Part shown: positions 40,062-47,805 of the stretch, in pieces
Numbering within the stretch: the first letter of the stretch is position 1
Layout of the letters: the number at the start of each line of letters is the position of its first letter
From: Lewinellaceae bacterium
Lineage (GTDB): Bacteria; Bacteroidota; Bacteroidia; Chitinophagales; Saprospiraceae
Length of the DNA stretch: 64,000 nucleotides
Assembly: GCA_020636275.1 (NCBI GenBank)
Contig: JACJYD010000006.1
Coordinates: 143,249-207,248 of the forward strand
Reading direction: 5' to 3'
Program-made: the position numbers and the translations under genes
Notes under the pieces: generated by a model
Told to the model about the DNA's origin: nothing
Seen by the model: the letters and a program-made list of their open reading frames with translations, nothing else
Database searches by the model: none

Positions 40062-40184
40062 AAAAAAATGGCTCCTGCCCAAACAAGGAACAGAAGCCAC
40101 ATGGTCAAAAGTTACATCTTAATATGAATTCTGCCCTGAGGCAAGAAAAAATTTCGATTTCCGTTTTCTAAAAAACTACTACCG
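40062..40184 (-). ncRNA. Candidate small RNA upstream of the metalloprotease gene
   Basis: A minus-strand box TATCTTTG (40191-40198), an exact TAnnTTTG match, is followed by about 85 bases without a credible ORF. They end in an intrinsic terminator: stem 40069-40077/40091-40099 (TGGCT and CTG pairs with one mismatch), then seven T (40062-40068). The terminator belongs to no annotated gene. The predicted transcript is about 120 nt. No known RNA family was recognised. Confidence 0.5.
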
Positions 40185-40190
40185 GTTACT

Positions 40191-40198
40191 CAAAGATA
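40191..40198 (-). promoter_or_regulatory. Promoter -7 box for the candidate minus-strand small RNA
   Basis: TATCTTTG on the minus strand. CTTG about 21 bases upstream resembles the -33 TTTG element. Confidence 0.5.
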
Positions 40199-40302
40199 TA
40201 AACTTTTTCAGATCTAAGTCAAGGAATGTCACTTGAATAGCATCTCCTTTCCTTTAGCTTTCTTTTAACAACAGGGGAACTGCGCATGCCGTTTTTTCCC
40301 AT

Positions 40303-40310
40303 TATCTTTG
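40303..40310 (+). promoter_or_regulatory. Promoter -7 box of the 40354 gene
   Basis: TATCTTTG is an exact match to TAnnTTTG and lies 44 bases before the ATG at 40354. The -33 region is not clear. Confidence 0.55.
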
Positions 40311-40353
40311 CAGCCGTTGCTATTTATAATAAAAAACAAAACCCGTGCCAAAA

Positions 40354-41001
40354 ATGTCAAGAGTCCTCCTGGTGCCAATTTGGATCCTGCTGATCGTCCT
40401 GATAGCCGGCGTACCCGCCCAGGCTCAAAAATCCAAGAACAAACGTTCCACCTCCGGCATTTCGGAGTATCTGGAAGAAAAAGGGAACTTTGCCAGCCAC
40501 TTATGGTATGGCGGGAACTTCAACCTGGGTTTTAACGGAAATAATATCTACAACCTGTTTAACATTGGCGTAGCGCCCATGGTGGGCTACAAGATCATCG
40601 AACCGCTCTCCATCGGGCCCAGGGCCTCCATCCAATACACCTATATCAAGGGTTGGGCAACCGACCAGATGGTCCATAAAGTACAGCCTATCTCCTACTC
40701 CCTGGCAGCCTTCGCCCGCTTCAAATTTTTCAGAAGCATTTTTGCCCATGTGGAATACGAATACGAAAACGCCGAATTGCCCTACATCGACACCCAAACC
40801 GGCCTCCTGTTCTATGATTTGACCCAGAACAAGGTCCTTACCGGAAGAGTAAGCCGCGACAACCTCTATCTCGGAGCGGGATACAACGCCTCTACCGGGG
40901 GGTTCGGATATGAGATCCTGATATTGTACAACGCCCTGAGCGACCCCACGCAGGTGGCACTTCCCTTTCTCCTTCGCTTCGGGATCACCTATAAATTCTG
41001 A
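40354..41001 (+). CDS. Small outer-membrane beta-barrel protein, function unknown
   Basis: 215 residues from the ATG at 40354; an in-frame GTG at 40345 is an alternative start. A hydrophobic signal peptide ends at about PAQAQ. After a short basic linker (KSKNKRSTSG) the rest alternates aromatic and polar strands with Gly turns (LWYGGNFNLGFNG, GVAPMVGYKI, IGPRASIQYTYI, FAHVEYEYENA, NLYLGAGYNA) and ends in LRFGITYKF, with the terminal Phe typical of outer-membrane barrels. It resembles the small 8-stranded barrels common in Bacteroidota, but no specific family was recognised. It is transcribed alone and convergent with the TonB-dependent receptor, whose stop lies 14 bases away. Confidence 0.8.
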   Translation: MSRVLLVPIWILLIVLIAGVPAQAQKSKNKRSTSGISEYLEEKGNFASHLWYGGNFNLGFNGNNIYNLFNIGVAPMVGYKIIEPLSIGPRASIQYTYIKGWATDQMVHKVQPISYSLAAFARFKFFRSIFAHVEYEYENAELPYIDTQTGLLFYDLTQNKVLTGRVSRDNLYLGAGYNASTGGFGYEILILYNALSDPTQVALPFLLRFGITYKF

Positions 41002-41014
41002 TCGCTTCTTAAAA

Positions 41015-43435
41015 TCAGAGGTTTAATTTGAAGCTCACCAGAAAATTCCGGCCGGCTTGGGGGTAAAAGCCTTTGTCCGTAAATACTTCATCCCCTACCC
41101 GATACCGGTACGACCAGCCGTTGGAGGCGTAATACCGGTTCCACAGGTTGGAAACCTGAAAGGCGAGCTCCATGCGCTCGACCCACTTCAGCGGGAGTGC
41201 GAGGGTCAGGCGGAGGTCGCTGTAGAAATAGGGATCGAGCGCGGAGTCGGCTGCGCCGGAATTGTCGAGGTACTGTTTCCCTACGTACTTGTTCAACAAG
41301 GCCAGCTCGAGGGAGCGTCCCTTATTGGCTCCCTTTCGGAATAAAAAGTCGTAGCCGATCTGTGCCGTTCCGATCAGACCGGGCGAAAAAGCCAAATCGA
41401 CATCCCCCGGCTCCAGCAACGCCTGCCCCAGCCAGTTGAACCCTTCGTCGTATTGGTCCAGGTATTCCTGAAACCCGGATATCTTGTTCCGGCTAATTGT
41501 CAGTCCGCCCGTGGCTTTCCATCCACCGGAACTCTGCCACCGGGCTTCGAGTTCCAGCCCCAACCGGTAACTCACCGGTACGTTGATCCGGGTATATTCG
41601 CCCACGTCGTTGAGCTGTCCGGTCAGCACCAGTTGATCCTGATAGTACATGTGGTAGAGATTGGCGTGGAGCCCCCATTGCCGGCGGATGTGCTGGAAGC
41701 CCACCTCGGTATTGAACATGCGTTCCGCCCTGGGCCGGCTATCCGGCGACGAATCGGTGTAGTCGTTGCGATTGGGCTCGCGGTGCCCGACCGCAAAGGA
41801 AGCATACGCCGCCGTATGCTCGTCCACCTGCCAGAACAACCCGGCTTTGGGGTTGAAAAAATGGAGATCTACCGACTGGGTCACATTATTACCCTGGCGG
41901 TCGTAGCCGAGAAATTCATAGAAAATAGTACGGTATTGCAGGTCGAGGTAGGCGCTCCAGGCCTTCGACAGGCTGTATTCCCATTTACTGAACACATTGA
42001 TGTCGCGCTTTTCCGCCTTATTTTCATAGTAGCGATGACGGATCTCGCTGTCACCGGCAAACCGGGCCCAGATCACTTCACCGTAGTGGTTGCCCAGGTA
42101 GCGGTTGGCGGCGCCGCCCAGCGTCCATTGCATCCGGTTGCCCTGGTAGTTCAGGGCATAGGTGATGCCGTAAAAATGGTTGTCGAGCCACAGGCGACGG
42201 ATAAGATCGGAGGTTTCTACCCCTTCGGCCTGTATCCCATACCCGGCCAGGTCCTGCTCCGCCTTGTATTGTTCGTAAAATCCGTATCCCCGCGTGTAAT
42301 GGCCATTGAGGTTGAGGCTCCAGCGGGCCGACAATTGCCGGTTGAACAACAACTGGTAATGCGTTTGCTGATAATCGTCCACTTCATTGTCGTAAGGGTC
42401 CCCTGCTTTTTCGGTACCCGCCGGGTTATAGGTCCGCAATTCCGGATCGTCGAGATAGGCTTCCGGTACGCCATACCAGGCCTGGTATGTCACTTCATGG
42501 CCGGAGAAAAGGTTGAAGCGCAAAGAGGTCCGGTCTCCTAAATAGGCCCCGGAGAAATAGTAGGATGACAGATCGGCCGAAGCCCGGTCGATATAGCCGT
42601 CTGAGGAAATGGCCGACAATCGCCCTTCCACCGTAAAATGCTGGTTCAGCAGTCCACTGCCAAACTGCGCACTCCGCCGCCAGGTATTGAACGAACCGGC
42701 GCTGCCCGCCAGTTGAGCGAAAGGTTCTTGACGATACTTGTTGGTGTTCAGGTTGATGGAAGCCCCGAATGCGCCGGCGCCATTCGTGGATGTACCCACT
42801 CCTCGCTGGATTTGGATATCCTCCGTCGAGCTGGTAAGATCGGGCAGGTTTACCCAGTAAACCCCCTGCGACTCCGCATCGTTGAGCGGAATGCCGTTGA
42901 TGGTGATATTGATACGGGTGGGGTCCGAACCCCGGATCCGAAGCCCCGTATAGCCCACCCCGTTGCCGGCGTCGGAGGTTTCGACCAGCGAAGGCGTAAA
43001 TCGAAGGATGTAGGGAACATCCTGGCCCAGATTGTTGGTCTCCAGCTCCTCCTTCCCAAGGTTTTTATAAGTGATGGGAGTATGCGCTCCGGCACGGATT
43101 GCCGAGACGACCAGATTTTCCAGCGTGTAAACCTCCCGCTCCAGTTGAAAACTGGTAAAAGGGCTTTCACCCGGCTTGACCTCCACTGTCTGGATGGCAT
43201 CCTGGTACCCAAGATAGGAAGCCAGAAGGGTGTATAGTCCCCGCTCCAAGCCCTCCACCCGAAAACGCCCCGATTCATCGGTCAACACCCCTTTTCCCGT
43301 TTCCTTGATCAAAACATGCGCTCCCGGCAGGGGCTCGCCTTTTTCATCCACCACCTGCCCGGTGAGCACGCCTTGAGCCGAAAGAACCCAAACCGGCACA
43401 AGGGCCAAGACCAGCAATAAGATCAGCTTGTTCAT
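41015..43435 (-). CDS. TonB-dependent outer-membrane receptor, probably for thiamin or a derivative
   Basis: 806 residues. A signal peptide (1-20, ending WVLSAQ) is followed by a carboxypeptidase-regulatory-like beta-sandwich (about 22-105; GQVVDEKGEPLPGAHVLIKETGKG), a plug domain (about 115-235; QDVPYILRFTPSL, GLRIRGSDPTRINITINGIPLND) and a 22-strand-type barrel ending GRNFLVSFKLNL. It imports a ligand across the outer membrane using TonB/ExbBD energy. The TPP riboswitch directly upstream makes thiamin, its phosphate or a precursor the probable ligand; TPP-controlled receptors of this sort are known in Bacteroidota. No PnuT-type inner-membrane permease lies next to it here. A NadR-like kinase is upstream beyond the riboswitch. 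Confidence 0.92.
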   Translation of the reverse strand: MNKLILLLVLALVPVWVLSAQGVLTGQVVDEKGEPLPGAHVLIKETGKGVLTDESGRFRVEGLERGLYTLLASYLGYQDAIQTVEVKPGESPFTSFQLEREVYTLENLVVSAIRAGAHTPITYKNLGKEELETNNLGQDVPYILRFTPSLVETSDAGNGVGYTGLRIRGSDPTRINITINGIPLNDAESQGVYWVNLPDLTSSTEDIQIQRGVGTSTNGAGAFGASINLNTNKYRQEPFAQLAGSAGSFNTWRRSAQFGSGLLNQHFTVEGRLSAISSDGYIDRASADLSSYYFSGAYLGDRTSLRFNLFSGHEVTYQAWYGVPEAYLDDPELRTYNPAGTEKAGDPYDNEVDDYQQTHYQLLFNRQLSARWSLNLNGHYTRGYGFYEQYKAEQDLAGYGIQAEGVETSDLIRRLWLDNHFYGITYALNYQGNRMQWTLGGAANRYLGNHYGEVIWARFAGDSEIRHRYYENKAEKRDINVFSKWEYSLSKAWSAYLDLQYRTIFYEFLGYDRQGNNVTQSVDLHFFNPKAGLFWQVDEHTAAYASFAVGHREPNRNDYTDSSPDSRPRAERMFNTEVGFQHIRRQWGLHANLYHMYYQDQLVLTGQLNDVGEYTRINVPVSYRLGLELEARWQSSGGWKATGGLTISRNKISGFQEYLDQYDEGFNWLGQALLEPGDVDLAFSPGLIGTAQIGYDFLFRKGANKGRSLELALLNKYVGKQYLDNSGAADSALDPYFYSDLRLTLALPLKWVERMELAFQVSNLWNRYYASNGWSYRYRVGDEVFTDKGFYPQAGRNFLVSFKLNL

Positions 43436-43507
43436 TTTCGATTGTTTTTGGTAAAGCCAATTTAAAAGTGGGGGGAGAACCCAAAGCCTACCAAAAAGAG
43501 AAAGGCT

Positions 43508-43593
43508 CCTTCCCTTCCCGGAATTACCCGGGCAGGTTCGATGGGTCTGATCTCAGCCGTTGCCGGTTGTTCCGGCAAGTGGGCACCCCAGAG
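43508..43593 (-). promoter_or_regulatory. TPP (THI-box) riboswitch controlling the TonB-dependent receptor
   Basis: Read on the minus strand, the aptamer has all conserved parts in order. GGGGTGCCC (P2/P1 side) is followed by a hairpin TTGCCGG-AACAA-CCGGCAA (P3), the core CTGAGATCAGACCC, GAACCTG, and GGGTAATTCCGGGAAGGGA closing P4/P5 and P1. The receptor ATG is about 70 bases downstream. It should lower receptor expression when TPP is plentiful. No clear terminator/antiterminator pair was found between aptamer and ATG, so control may act on translation. Confidence 0.93.
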
Positions 43594-43600
43594 ATGAGGG

Positions 43601-43608
43601 TAAAGGTA
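43601..43608 (-). promoter_or_regulatory. Promoter -7 box of the TPP riboswitch transcript
   Basis: The minus strand reads TACCTTTA, one base from TAnnTTTG, about 8 bases before the first conserved riboswitch bases. The transcript would therefore begin almost directly with the aptamer. Confidence 0.5.
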
Positions 43609-43616
43609 GGGGAAAA

Positions 43617-43737
43617 GTTGAATAGTTGAAGAGTTGAAAAGTTGAAAGGTTGAAGAGTTGAAGGGTTGAATAGTTGAAGGGTTGAAGAGTTTACGAATCC
43701 CTTTTCAACTCTTCAACTCTTCAACTTTTCAACTATT
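43617..43737. repeat. Octamer microsatellite GTTGAARR with inverted copies
   Basis: Nine tandem octamers (GTTGAATA, GTTGAAGA, GTTGAAAA, GTTGAAGG and similar) run from 43617 to 43688. About four copies in the opposite orientation (CAACTCTT, CAACTTTT) lie at 43702-43737. The two halves could form a long hairpin. The inverted half encodes the C-terminus of the ATPase gene on the minus strand. The same unit recurs at 45825-45904. Confidence 0.9.
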
Positions 43738-44237
43738 AAAGAAGATCGCTCCTCCAACGAGCCCCGCACTTCAACGAAGGATGAGCCCATCCGTTCCAGT
43801 TCCCCCAAGTAGATCTCGTATAGCTCTTGCCGGTCCTCCGGATTTTCGCGCAAGGGGTCGTATTCCCAGGGAATGTCGGGGGCGCAGAGGAGAAAGAGAT
43901 CATACGGATAGTCTCGAAGCGCTTCGAGAATAAAAGGGGAGCAACGGCGGTATTTGTATTCCGACCAGACTTTCAGCACCAGCAGGTCGGTATCGCAGAA
44001 CAGAAACCGGTGGGCCCGCTGTCCGTATTCTTTTTCCCAGGCGAGTTGTCCCCGGGCGATCTGCTCCAGATCGTCGAATTCGTAGGCCCGGGAGAGCCCT
44101 TCCAGGTAACTGCGCGCGTACTCCGGTACCCAAACGGTCTGGAAATGCCCGGCCAGGGTCCGGGCAAGCGTAGTCTTGCCCGACGACTCGGGGCCGGTGA
44201 TCGCGATCCGGATGGGTTCTTTATTATTCATACTCAT
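43713..44237 (-). CDS. NadR-like P-loop nucleoside kinase/ATPase
   Basis: 174 residues. A Walker A motif, TGPESSGKTT (about 13-22), lies in the N-terminal strand. The downstream VPEYARSYLE, the D-T-D motif in FLFCDTDLLVLKVWSE, and the lid-like IPWEYDPLRENPEDR are typical of the NadR ribosylnicotinamide-kinase-like AAA family. In Bacteroidota such proteins often neighbour TonB receptors and PnuC-type transporters and are thought to phosphorylate or sense the imported vitamin; here that is inference from the adjacent TPP-controlled receptor. A second Met at 44231 is an alternative start. The last codons (VEKLKS) are made by the octamer microsatellite, so the C-terminus may vary. The gene is divergent from the 44292 gene, 54 bases apart. 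Confidence 0.82.
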   Translation of the reverse strand: MSMNNKEPIRIAITGPESSGKTTLARTLAGHFQTVWVPEYARSYLEGLSRAYEFDDLEQIARGQLAWEKEYGQRAHRFLFCDTDLLVLKVWSEYKYRRCSPFILEALRDYPYDLFLLCAPDIPWEYDPLRENPEDRQELYEIYLGELERMGSSFVEVRGSLEERSSLIVEKLKS

Positions 44238-44291
44238 TCAACAAATGAGCCCAAAAATCGTTACCTTGTGCGCCAATTCAGCAACCGACCT

Positions 44292-44891
44292 ATGCACGAC
44301 ATCGAACCTTTCTTTCACTGGCGCGACTACTATGTCGCGGAAGAAGATGCACGCTCTCCGTTCTTCGGTCGGGTCTATGATGAATTTCGCTTTACCCAAA
44401 CCATTTACAATTACTACATCCACCCGCAGTGGGATGGGTTCGGATCACCGACCCTTTATACCAAATTGATCTTTGCCGATTATGACGATGGCTTTGCCAT
44501 CCTCGAGATGCTCGGCGAATGGAACGACTGCCTGCAAAACGACATCATGTTCCTGAAACGGGATGTGGTCGACTGGATGGCAAAACGGGGCATCCACAAA
44601 TTCATCCTGATCTGCGAAAACGTATTGAACTTTCATGCCTCCGACGACTGTTACTACGAAGAATGGTATGAAGACGTGCGCGATGAAGACGGGTGGATCT
44701 GTTACCTCAACCTCTGGCAACATGTGGAAGAAGAATTGCGGGATAATCACCTCCAGCACTTCATCCATTTTGGCCGGTATTTCAACCAACTAAATTGGCG
44801 GGCCCAGGAACCCCAACAACTTTACCAGGCTGTCGATACCCTGATCAACAAAGGTCGCCTTCCCCAGGGAGTACCCCTGCTAAGCCGCTGA
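44292..44891 (+). CDS. Conserved-looking protein of unknown function
   Basis: 199 residues, no signal peptide and no membrane segment, so probably cytoplasmic. Rich in aromatic and acidic residues (FFHWRDYYVAEEDARS, DDCYYEEWYEDVRDEDGW). A mixed alpha/beta pattern is suggested (TLYTKLIFADYDDGFAILEML, IHKFILICENVLNF), but no family was recognised and no catalytic motif stands out. The frame is open further upstream, but those codons overlap the divergent ATPase gene; the ATG at 44292, followed by MHDIEPFFHW, is the sensible start. It lies 27 bases before era on the same strand and is probably co-transcribed with it. Confidence 0.75.
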   Translation: MHDIEPFFHWRDYYVAEEDARSPFFGRVYDEFRFTQTIYNYYIHPQWDGFGSPTLYTKLIFADYDDGFAILEMLGEWNDCLQNDIMFLKRDVVDWMAKRGIHKFILICENVLNFHASDDCYYEEWYEDVRDEDGWICYLNLWQHVEEELRDNHLQHFIHFGRYFNQLNWRAQEPQQLYQAVDTLINKGRLPQGVPLLSR

Positions 44892-44918
44892 CAGCCGGCA
44901 AAAAGACCGAACCACCTT

Positions 44919-45818
44919 ATGAAGCATCGATCCGGTTTTGTAAATATCATTGGACGTCCCAACGTGGGCAAATCTACCCTCATGAACGCACTGGTCGGCG
45001 AACGGATGTCCATTATCACCAATAAACCCCAAACTACCCGCCACCGGATCATCGGCATACTCAGCGGGGAGGATTTCCAGATCGTCTTTTCCGACACGCC
45101 GGGACTGATCGGGAGCCCCTCCTACCGTATGCAACAGGCCATGAACAAAGCCGTGGCCTCGACCTTCGAAGACGGCGACATCATGCTCCTCGTCACCGAG
45201 CCGGGTGAAAAATATGAGTCCGAAGATATCCTCGTCCAACGCCTCCTGAATGCGGAAGTTCCCGTCTTTGTCGTCATCAACAAGATCGACAAGATCCAGG
45301 CCAACCAGCTGGATGCGCTGCGGGAGACCTGGGGCGCCCTGCTGCCTAAAGCGCAGATCATGGCTACCTCAGCCCTCGAAAAACGGCACACGGACGACTT
45401 GCTGAAAAAGATCCTGGATGTCCTGCCCGAAGGACCGGAATACTACCCCAAAGATCAGCTGACCGACCGGGCCGAGCGCTTTTTCGTTTCGGAGATCATT
45501 CGCGAAAAAGTGCTGGAGCTCTACCAACAGGAAATCCCCTATTCCGTCGAAGCCATCGTGACCAGCTTCAAGGAGGGAACGACAAAAGAAGGTGACCCCA
45601 TCGTGCGGATCGAAGCCCTGCTCTTCGTAGCCCGCAAGAGCCAAAAACCGATCCTGATCGGAAAAGACGGGCAAGCCATCAAAAAACTGGGCATGGAAGC
45701 CCGAAAATCGATCGAACAATTCCTGGAAACGCGCGTCCACCTCGACCTCCAGGTAAAGGTCCGGGAAAATTGGCGGGATGATGAGAAGTATTTGAAGCAG
45801 TTTGGATACCTTGAGTGA
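44919..45818 (+). CDS. era: GTPase Era
   Basis: 299 residues, normal for Era. G1 is GRPNVGKST (about 12-20), G2 includes KPQTTRHRI, G3 is DTPG (about 59-62), G4 is NKID (about 119-122) and G5 is the SAL segment near 150. The C-terminal KH domain contains IGKDGQAIKKLG, which binds the 3' end of 16S rRNA. Era acts in the cytoplasm and at the membrane in late 30S subunit assembly. It is preceded closely by the 44292 gene and followed by der with an octamer repeat array between. Confidence 0.97.
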   Translation: MKHRSGFVNIIGRPNVGKSTLMNALVGERMSIITNKPQTTRHRIIGILSGEDFQIVFSDTPGLIGSPSYRMQQAMNKAVASTFEDGDIMLLVTEPGEKYESEDILVQRLLNAEVPVFVVINKIDKIQANQLDALRETWGALLPKAQIMATSALEKRHTDDLLKKILDVLPEGPEYYPKDQLTDRAERFFVSEIIREKVLELYQQEIPYSVEAIVTSFKEGTTKEGDPIVRIEALLFVARKSQKPILIGKDGQAIKKLGMEARKSIEQFLETRVHLDLQVKVRENWRDDEKYLKQFGYLE

Positions 45819-45824
45819 AAGGAA

Positions 45825-45904
45825 GTTGAAGAGTTGAAGAGTTGAAGAGTTGAAGAGTTGAAGAGTTGAAAAGTTGAAAAGTTGAAAAGTTGAAGAGTTG
45901 AAGA
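45825..45904. repeat. Octamer microsatellite (10 units) abutting the der start codon
   Basis: Ten tandem octamers, seven GTTGAAGA and three GTTGAAAA, fill the era-der spacer and end one base before the ATG of der at 45906. The repeats therefore occupy the whole translation-initiation region. Copy-number change would alter the leader but not the reading frame. Confidence 0.92.
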
Positions 45905-45905
45905 A

Positions 45906-47210
45906 ATGGGAAATATTGTAGCTATAGTAGGACGCCCCAACGTGGGCAAATCGACATTCTTTAACCGGCTGATCGGGGAAAGGCAAGCCATAATTGACGA
46001 CACCTCGGGCGTGACCCGCGATCGGCAGTACGGCACCTCCGACTGGAACGGAAAGACCTTTACCGTTATCGATACCGGCGGTTTTGTGCAGAGCTCGGAC
46101 GACATCTTTGAATCCGCCATCCGCTCCCAGGTGCAGATCGCCATCCAGGAAGCGGCGGTGATCATTTTTATGGTCGATGTGCTGACCGGCGTGACCGACC
46201 TCGATGAAGAAGTAGCCCAAATGCTGCGACAAACCGAAAAACCGGTCTTCCTCCTTGTCAACAAGGTCGACAATCACACCCGCATGCTGGAGGCCAATGA
46301 GTTCTGGAGCCTTGGCTTCGAAGGGACCTTTTTCGTTTCCTCCCTCACCGGTAGCGGTACCGGCGACCTGCTCGACGCCGTAGCCGAGCACATCGAAAAT
46401 GTCGAACCCCTTGAATCCGAAATCCCCAAATTTGCCATCGTAGGCCAACCCAATGTCGGTAAGTCCTCACTCACGAATGCCCTTCTGGGGGAAGAACGCA
46501 ATATCGTCACGGAAATAGCCGGTACTACGCGCGATTCCATTCACACCGTTTACAAAAAATTCGGAAAGGAATTCCTGCTCATCGACACGGCCGGCATCCG
46601 GAAAAAGGCAAAGGTGCACGAAAACCTGGAATTCTATTCCGTGATGCGCGCAATTAAAGCCATCGAAGACGCCGATGTCTGCATCCTCATGATCGATGCC
46701 CAAACCGGAATGGAAGCGCAAGACATGAGCATCTTCCGACTGGCCCAGCGACGCAAGAAAGGCATCCTCCTCCTCGTCAATAAATGGGACCTCGTCGAAG
46801 ATAAGGAAACCAATACCGCCCGCGACTTCGAAAAAACCATCCGCGAGAAGATCGCCCCGTTCAACGACGTTCCCATCATCTTTGTTTCCACCCTGGAGAA
46901 ACAGCGTATCTTCCAGGCTGTAGAAGCAGCCCTGGAAGTGTACGAAAACCGGCAACGCCGGATCAAGACCTCCGAGCTGAACGACAAGATCCTGCCGGAG
47001 ATCGAACGCACCCCGCCACCTTCCCATCGGGGCCATTTTATCAAGATCAAATACGTGACCCAGTTGCCTACGCCCTACCCGGCCTTTGTCTTTTTCTGCA
47101 ACCACCCTAAACACGTCAAGGATAACTACCGGCAGTTCCTGGAAAACCGGCTCCGGGAACATTTTAAGTTTACCGGAACCCCGATCGTTGTTTTTTTCCG
47201 TCAAAAATAG
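45906..47210 (+). CDS. der: Ribosome biogenesis GTPase Der (EngA)
   Basis: 434 residues with two tandem GTPase domains and a KH-like tail, the defining Der layout. Domain 1 has GRPNVGKST (about 9-17), DTGG (about 56-59) and NKVD (about 118-121). Domain 2 has GQPNVGKSS (about 181-189), DTAG (about 228-231) and NKWD (about 294-297). The C-terminal KH-like domain (about 350-434) ends in TGTPIVVFFRQK. Der acts in 50S subunit maturation. The ATG directly follows the octamer microsatellite, so no conventional ribosome binding site is visible. Confidence 0.97.
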   Translation: MGNIVAIVGRPNVGKSTFFNRLIGERQAIIDDTSGVTRDRQYGTSDWNGKTFTVIDTGGFVQSSDDIFESAIRSQVQIAIQEAAVIIFMVDVLTGVTDLDEEVAQMLRQTEKPVFLLVNKVDNHTRMLEANEFWSLGFEGTFFVSSLTGSGTGDLLDAVAEHIENVEPLESEIPKFAIVGQPNVGKSSLTNALLGEERNIVTEIAGTTRDSIHTVYKKFGKEFLLIDTAGIRKKAKVHENLEFYSVMRAIKAIEDADVCILMIDAQTGMEAQDMSIFRLAQRRKKGILLLVNKWDLVEDKETNTARDFEKTIREKIAPFNDVPIIFVSTLEKQRIFQAVEAALEVYENRQRRIKTSELNDKILPEIERTPPPSHRGHFIKIKYVTQLPTPYPAFVFFCNHPKHVKDNYRQFLENRLREHFKFTGTPIVVFFRQK

Positions 47211-47258
47211 AAGGGAGATAAACGCAAAAAGCGCATATCGCCCTCAAATCCTATAAAT

Positions 47259-47804
47259 ATGCCTTTTCACGATACACCCTTTAAGGACCTCACGATCTTC
47301 GAGCCCACCCTTCTAAAGGATGAAAGAGGTTATTTCTTCGAAAGCTTTAACCAGCGCGAATTTGAAGCAGCCGGAATCCACGCGGCTTTTGTGCAGGACA
47401 ACCAGGTGTTTTCTACGATCGGTGTGCTGCGGGGACTGCATTACCAGGTATTTCCCTTTGCTCAGGCCAAACTGATCCGCGTCGTCCAGGGCCGCATCCT
47501 GGATGTCGTAGTCGATCTGCGGGAAGAAAAACCCACCTACGGCCAATACTACAGTGTGGAACTCGACGACCAGGCCCACCGGCAACTCTTTGTGCCCCGG
47601 GGATTCGCCCACGGGTATCTCGTACTGTCCGAAACAGCGCTCGTGGCCTACAAATGCGACAATTTTTATTCGCCCAAACACGAGAGCGGGATTCGATTCG
47701 ACGACCCGACCCTGGCTATCGACTGGAATTTCGATTCGGACCGGTTGATCGTTTCGGAAAAAGACAGATCCCAACCTCTTTTCGGAAAACACCTACAGAT
47801 CTGA
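47259..47804 (+). CDS. rfbC: dTDP-4-dehydrorhamnose 3,5-epimerase
   Basis: 181 residues, the usual RmlC length, single cupin domain. Conserved landmarks are FEPTLLKDERGYFFESFNQREF, GVLRGLHYQ with the catalytic His, RVVQGRILDVVVDLR, VPRGFAHGYLVLSE and NFYSPKHESGI. It converts dTDP-4-keto-6-deoxyglucose to dTDP-4-keto-rhamnose, the third step of dTDP-L-rhamnose synthesis for surface polysaccharides. The next gene, rfbD, begins one base after its stop codon, so the two are translated from one message. An imperfect hairpin (aGGG.GATA..CGC type) lies in the der-rfbC spacer. Confidence 0.96.
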   Translation: MPFHDTPFKDLTIFEPTLLKDERGYFFESFNQREFEAAGIHAAFVQDNQVFSTIGVLRGLHYQVFPFAQAKLIRVVQGRILDVVVDLREEKPTYGQYYSVELDDQAHRQLFVPRGFAHGYLVLSETALVAYKCDNFYSPKHESGIRFDDPTLAIDWNFDSDRLIVSEKDRSQPLFGKHLQI

Positions 47805-47805
47805 G

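Noticed and set aside
39938..40101. Short hydrophobic minus-strand frame starting MWLLFLVWAGAIF
   Set aside because: It runs straight through the intrinsic terminator and its T-run and has no initiation signals.
43617..43737. Possible CRISPR array from short regular repeats (also 45825-45904)
   Set aside because: The units are 8 bp in direct tandem with no spacers; this is a microsatellite.
43827..44291. Upstream extension of the 44292 gene
   Set aside because: It would overlap the divergent NadR-like gene on the opposite strand and is not protein-like.
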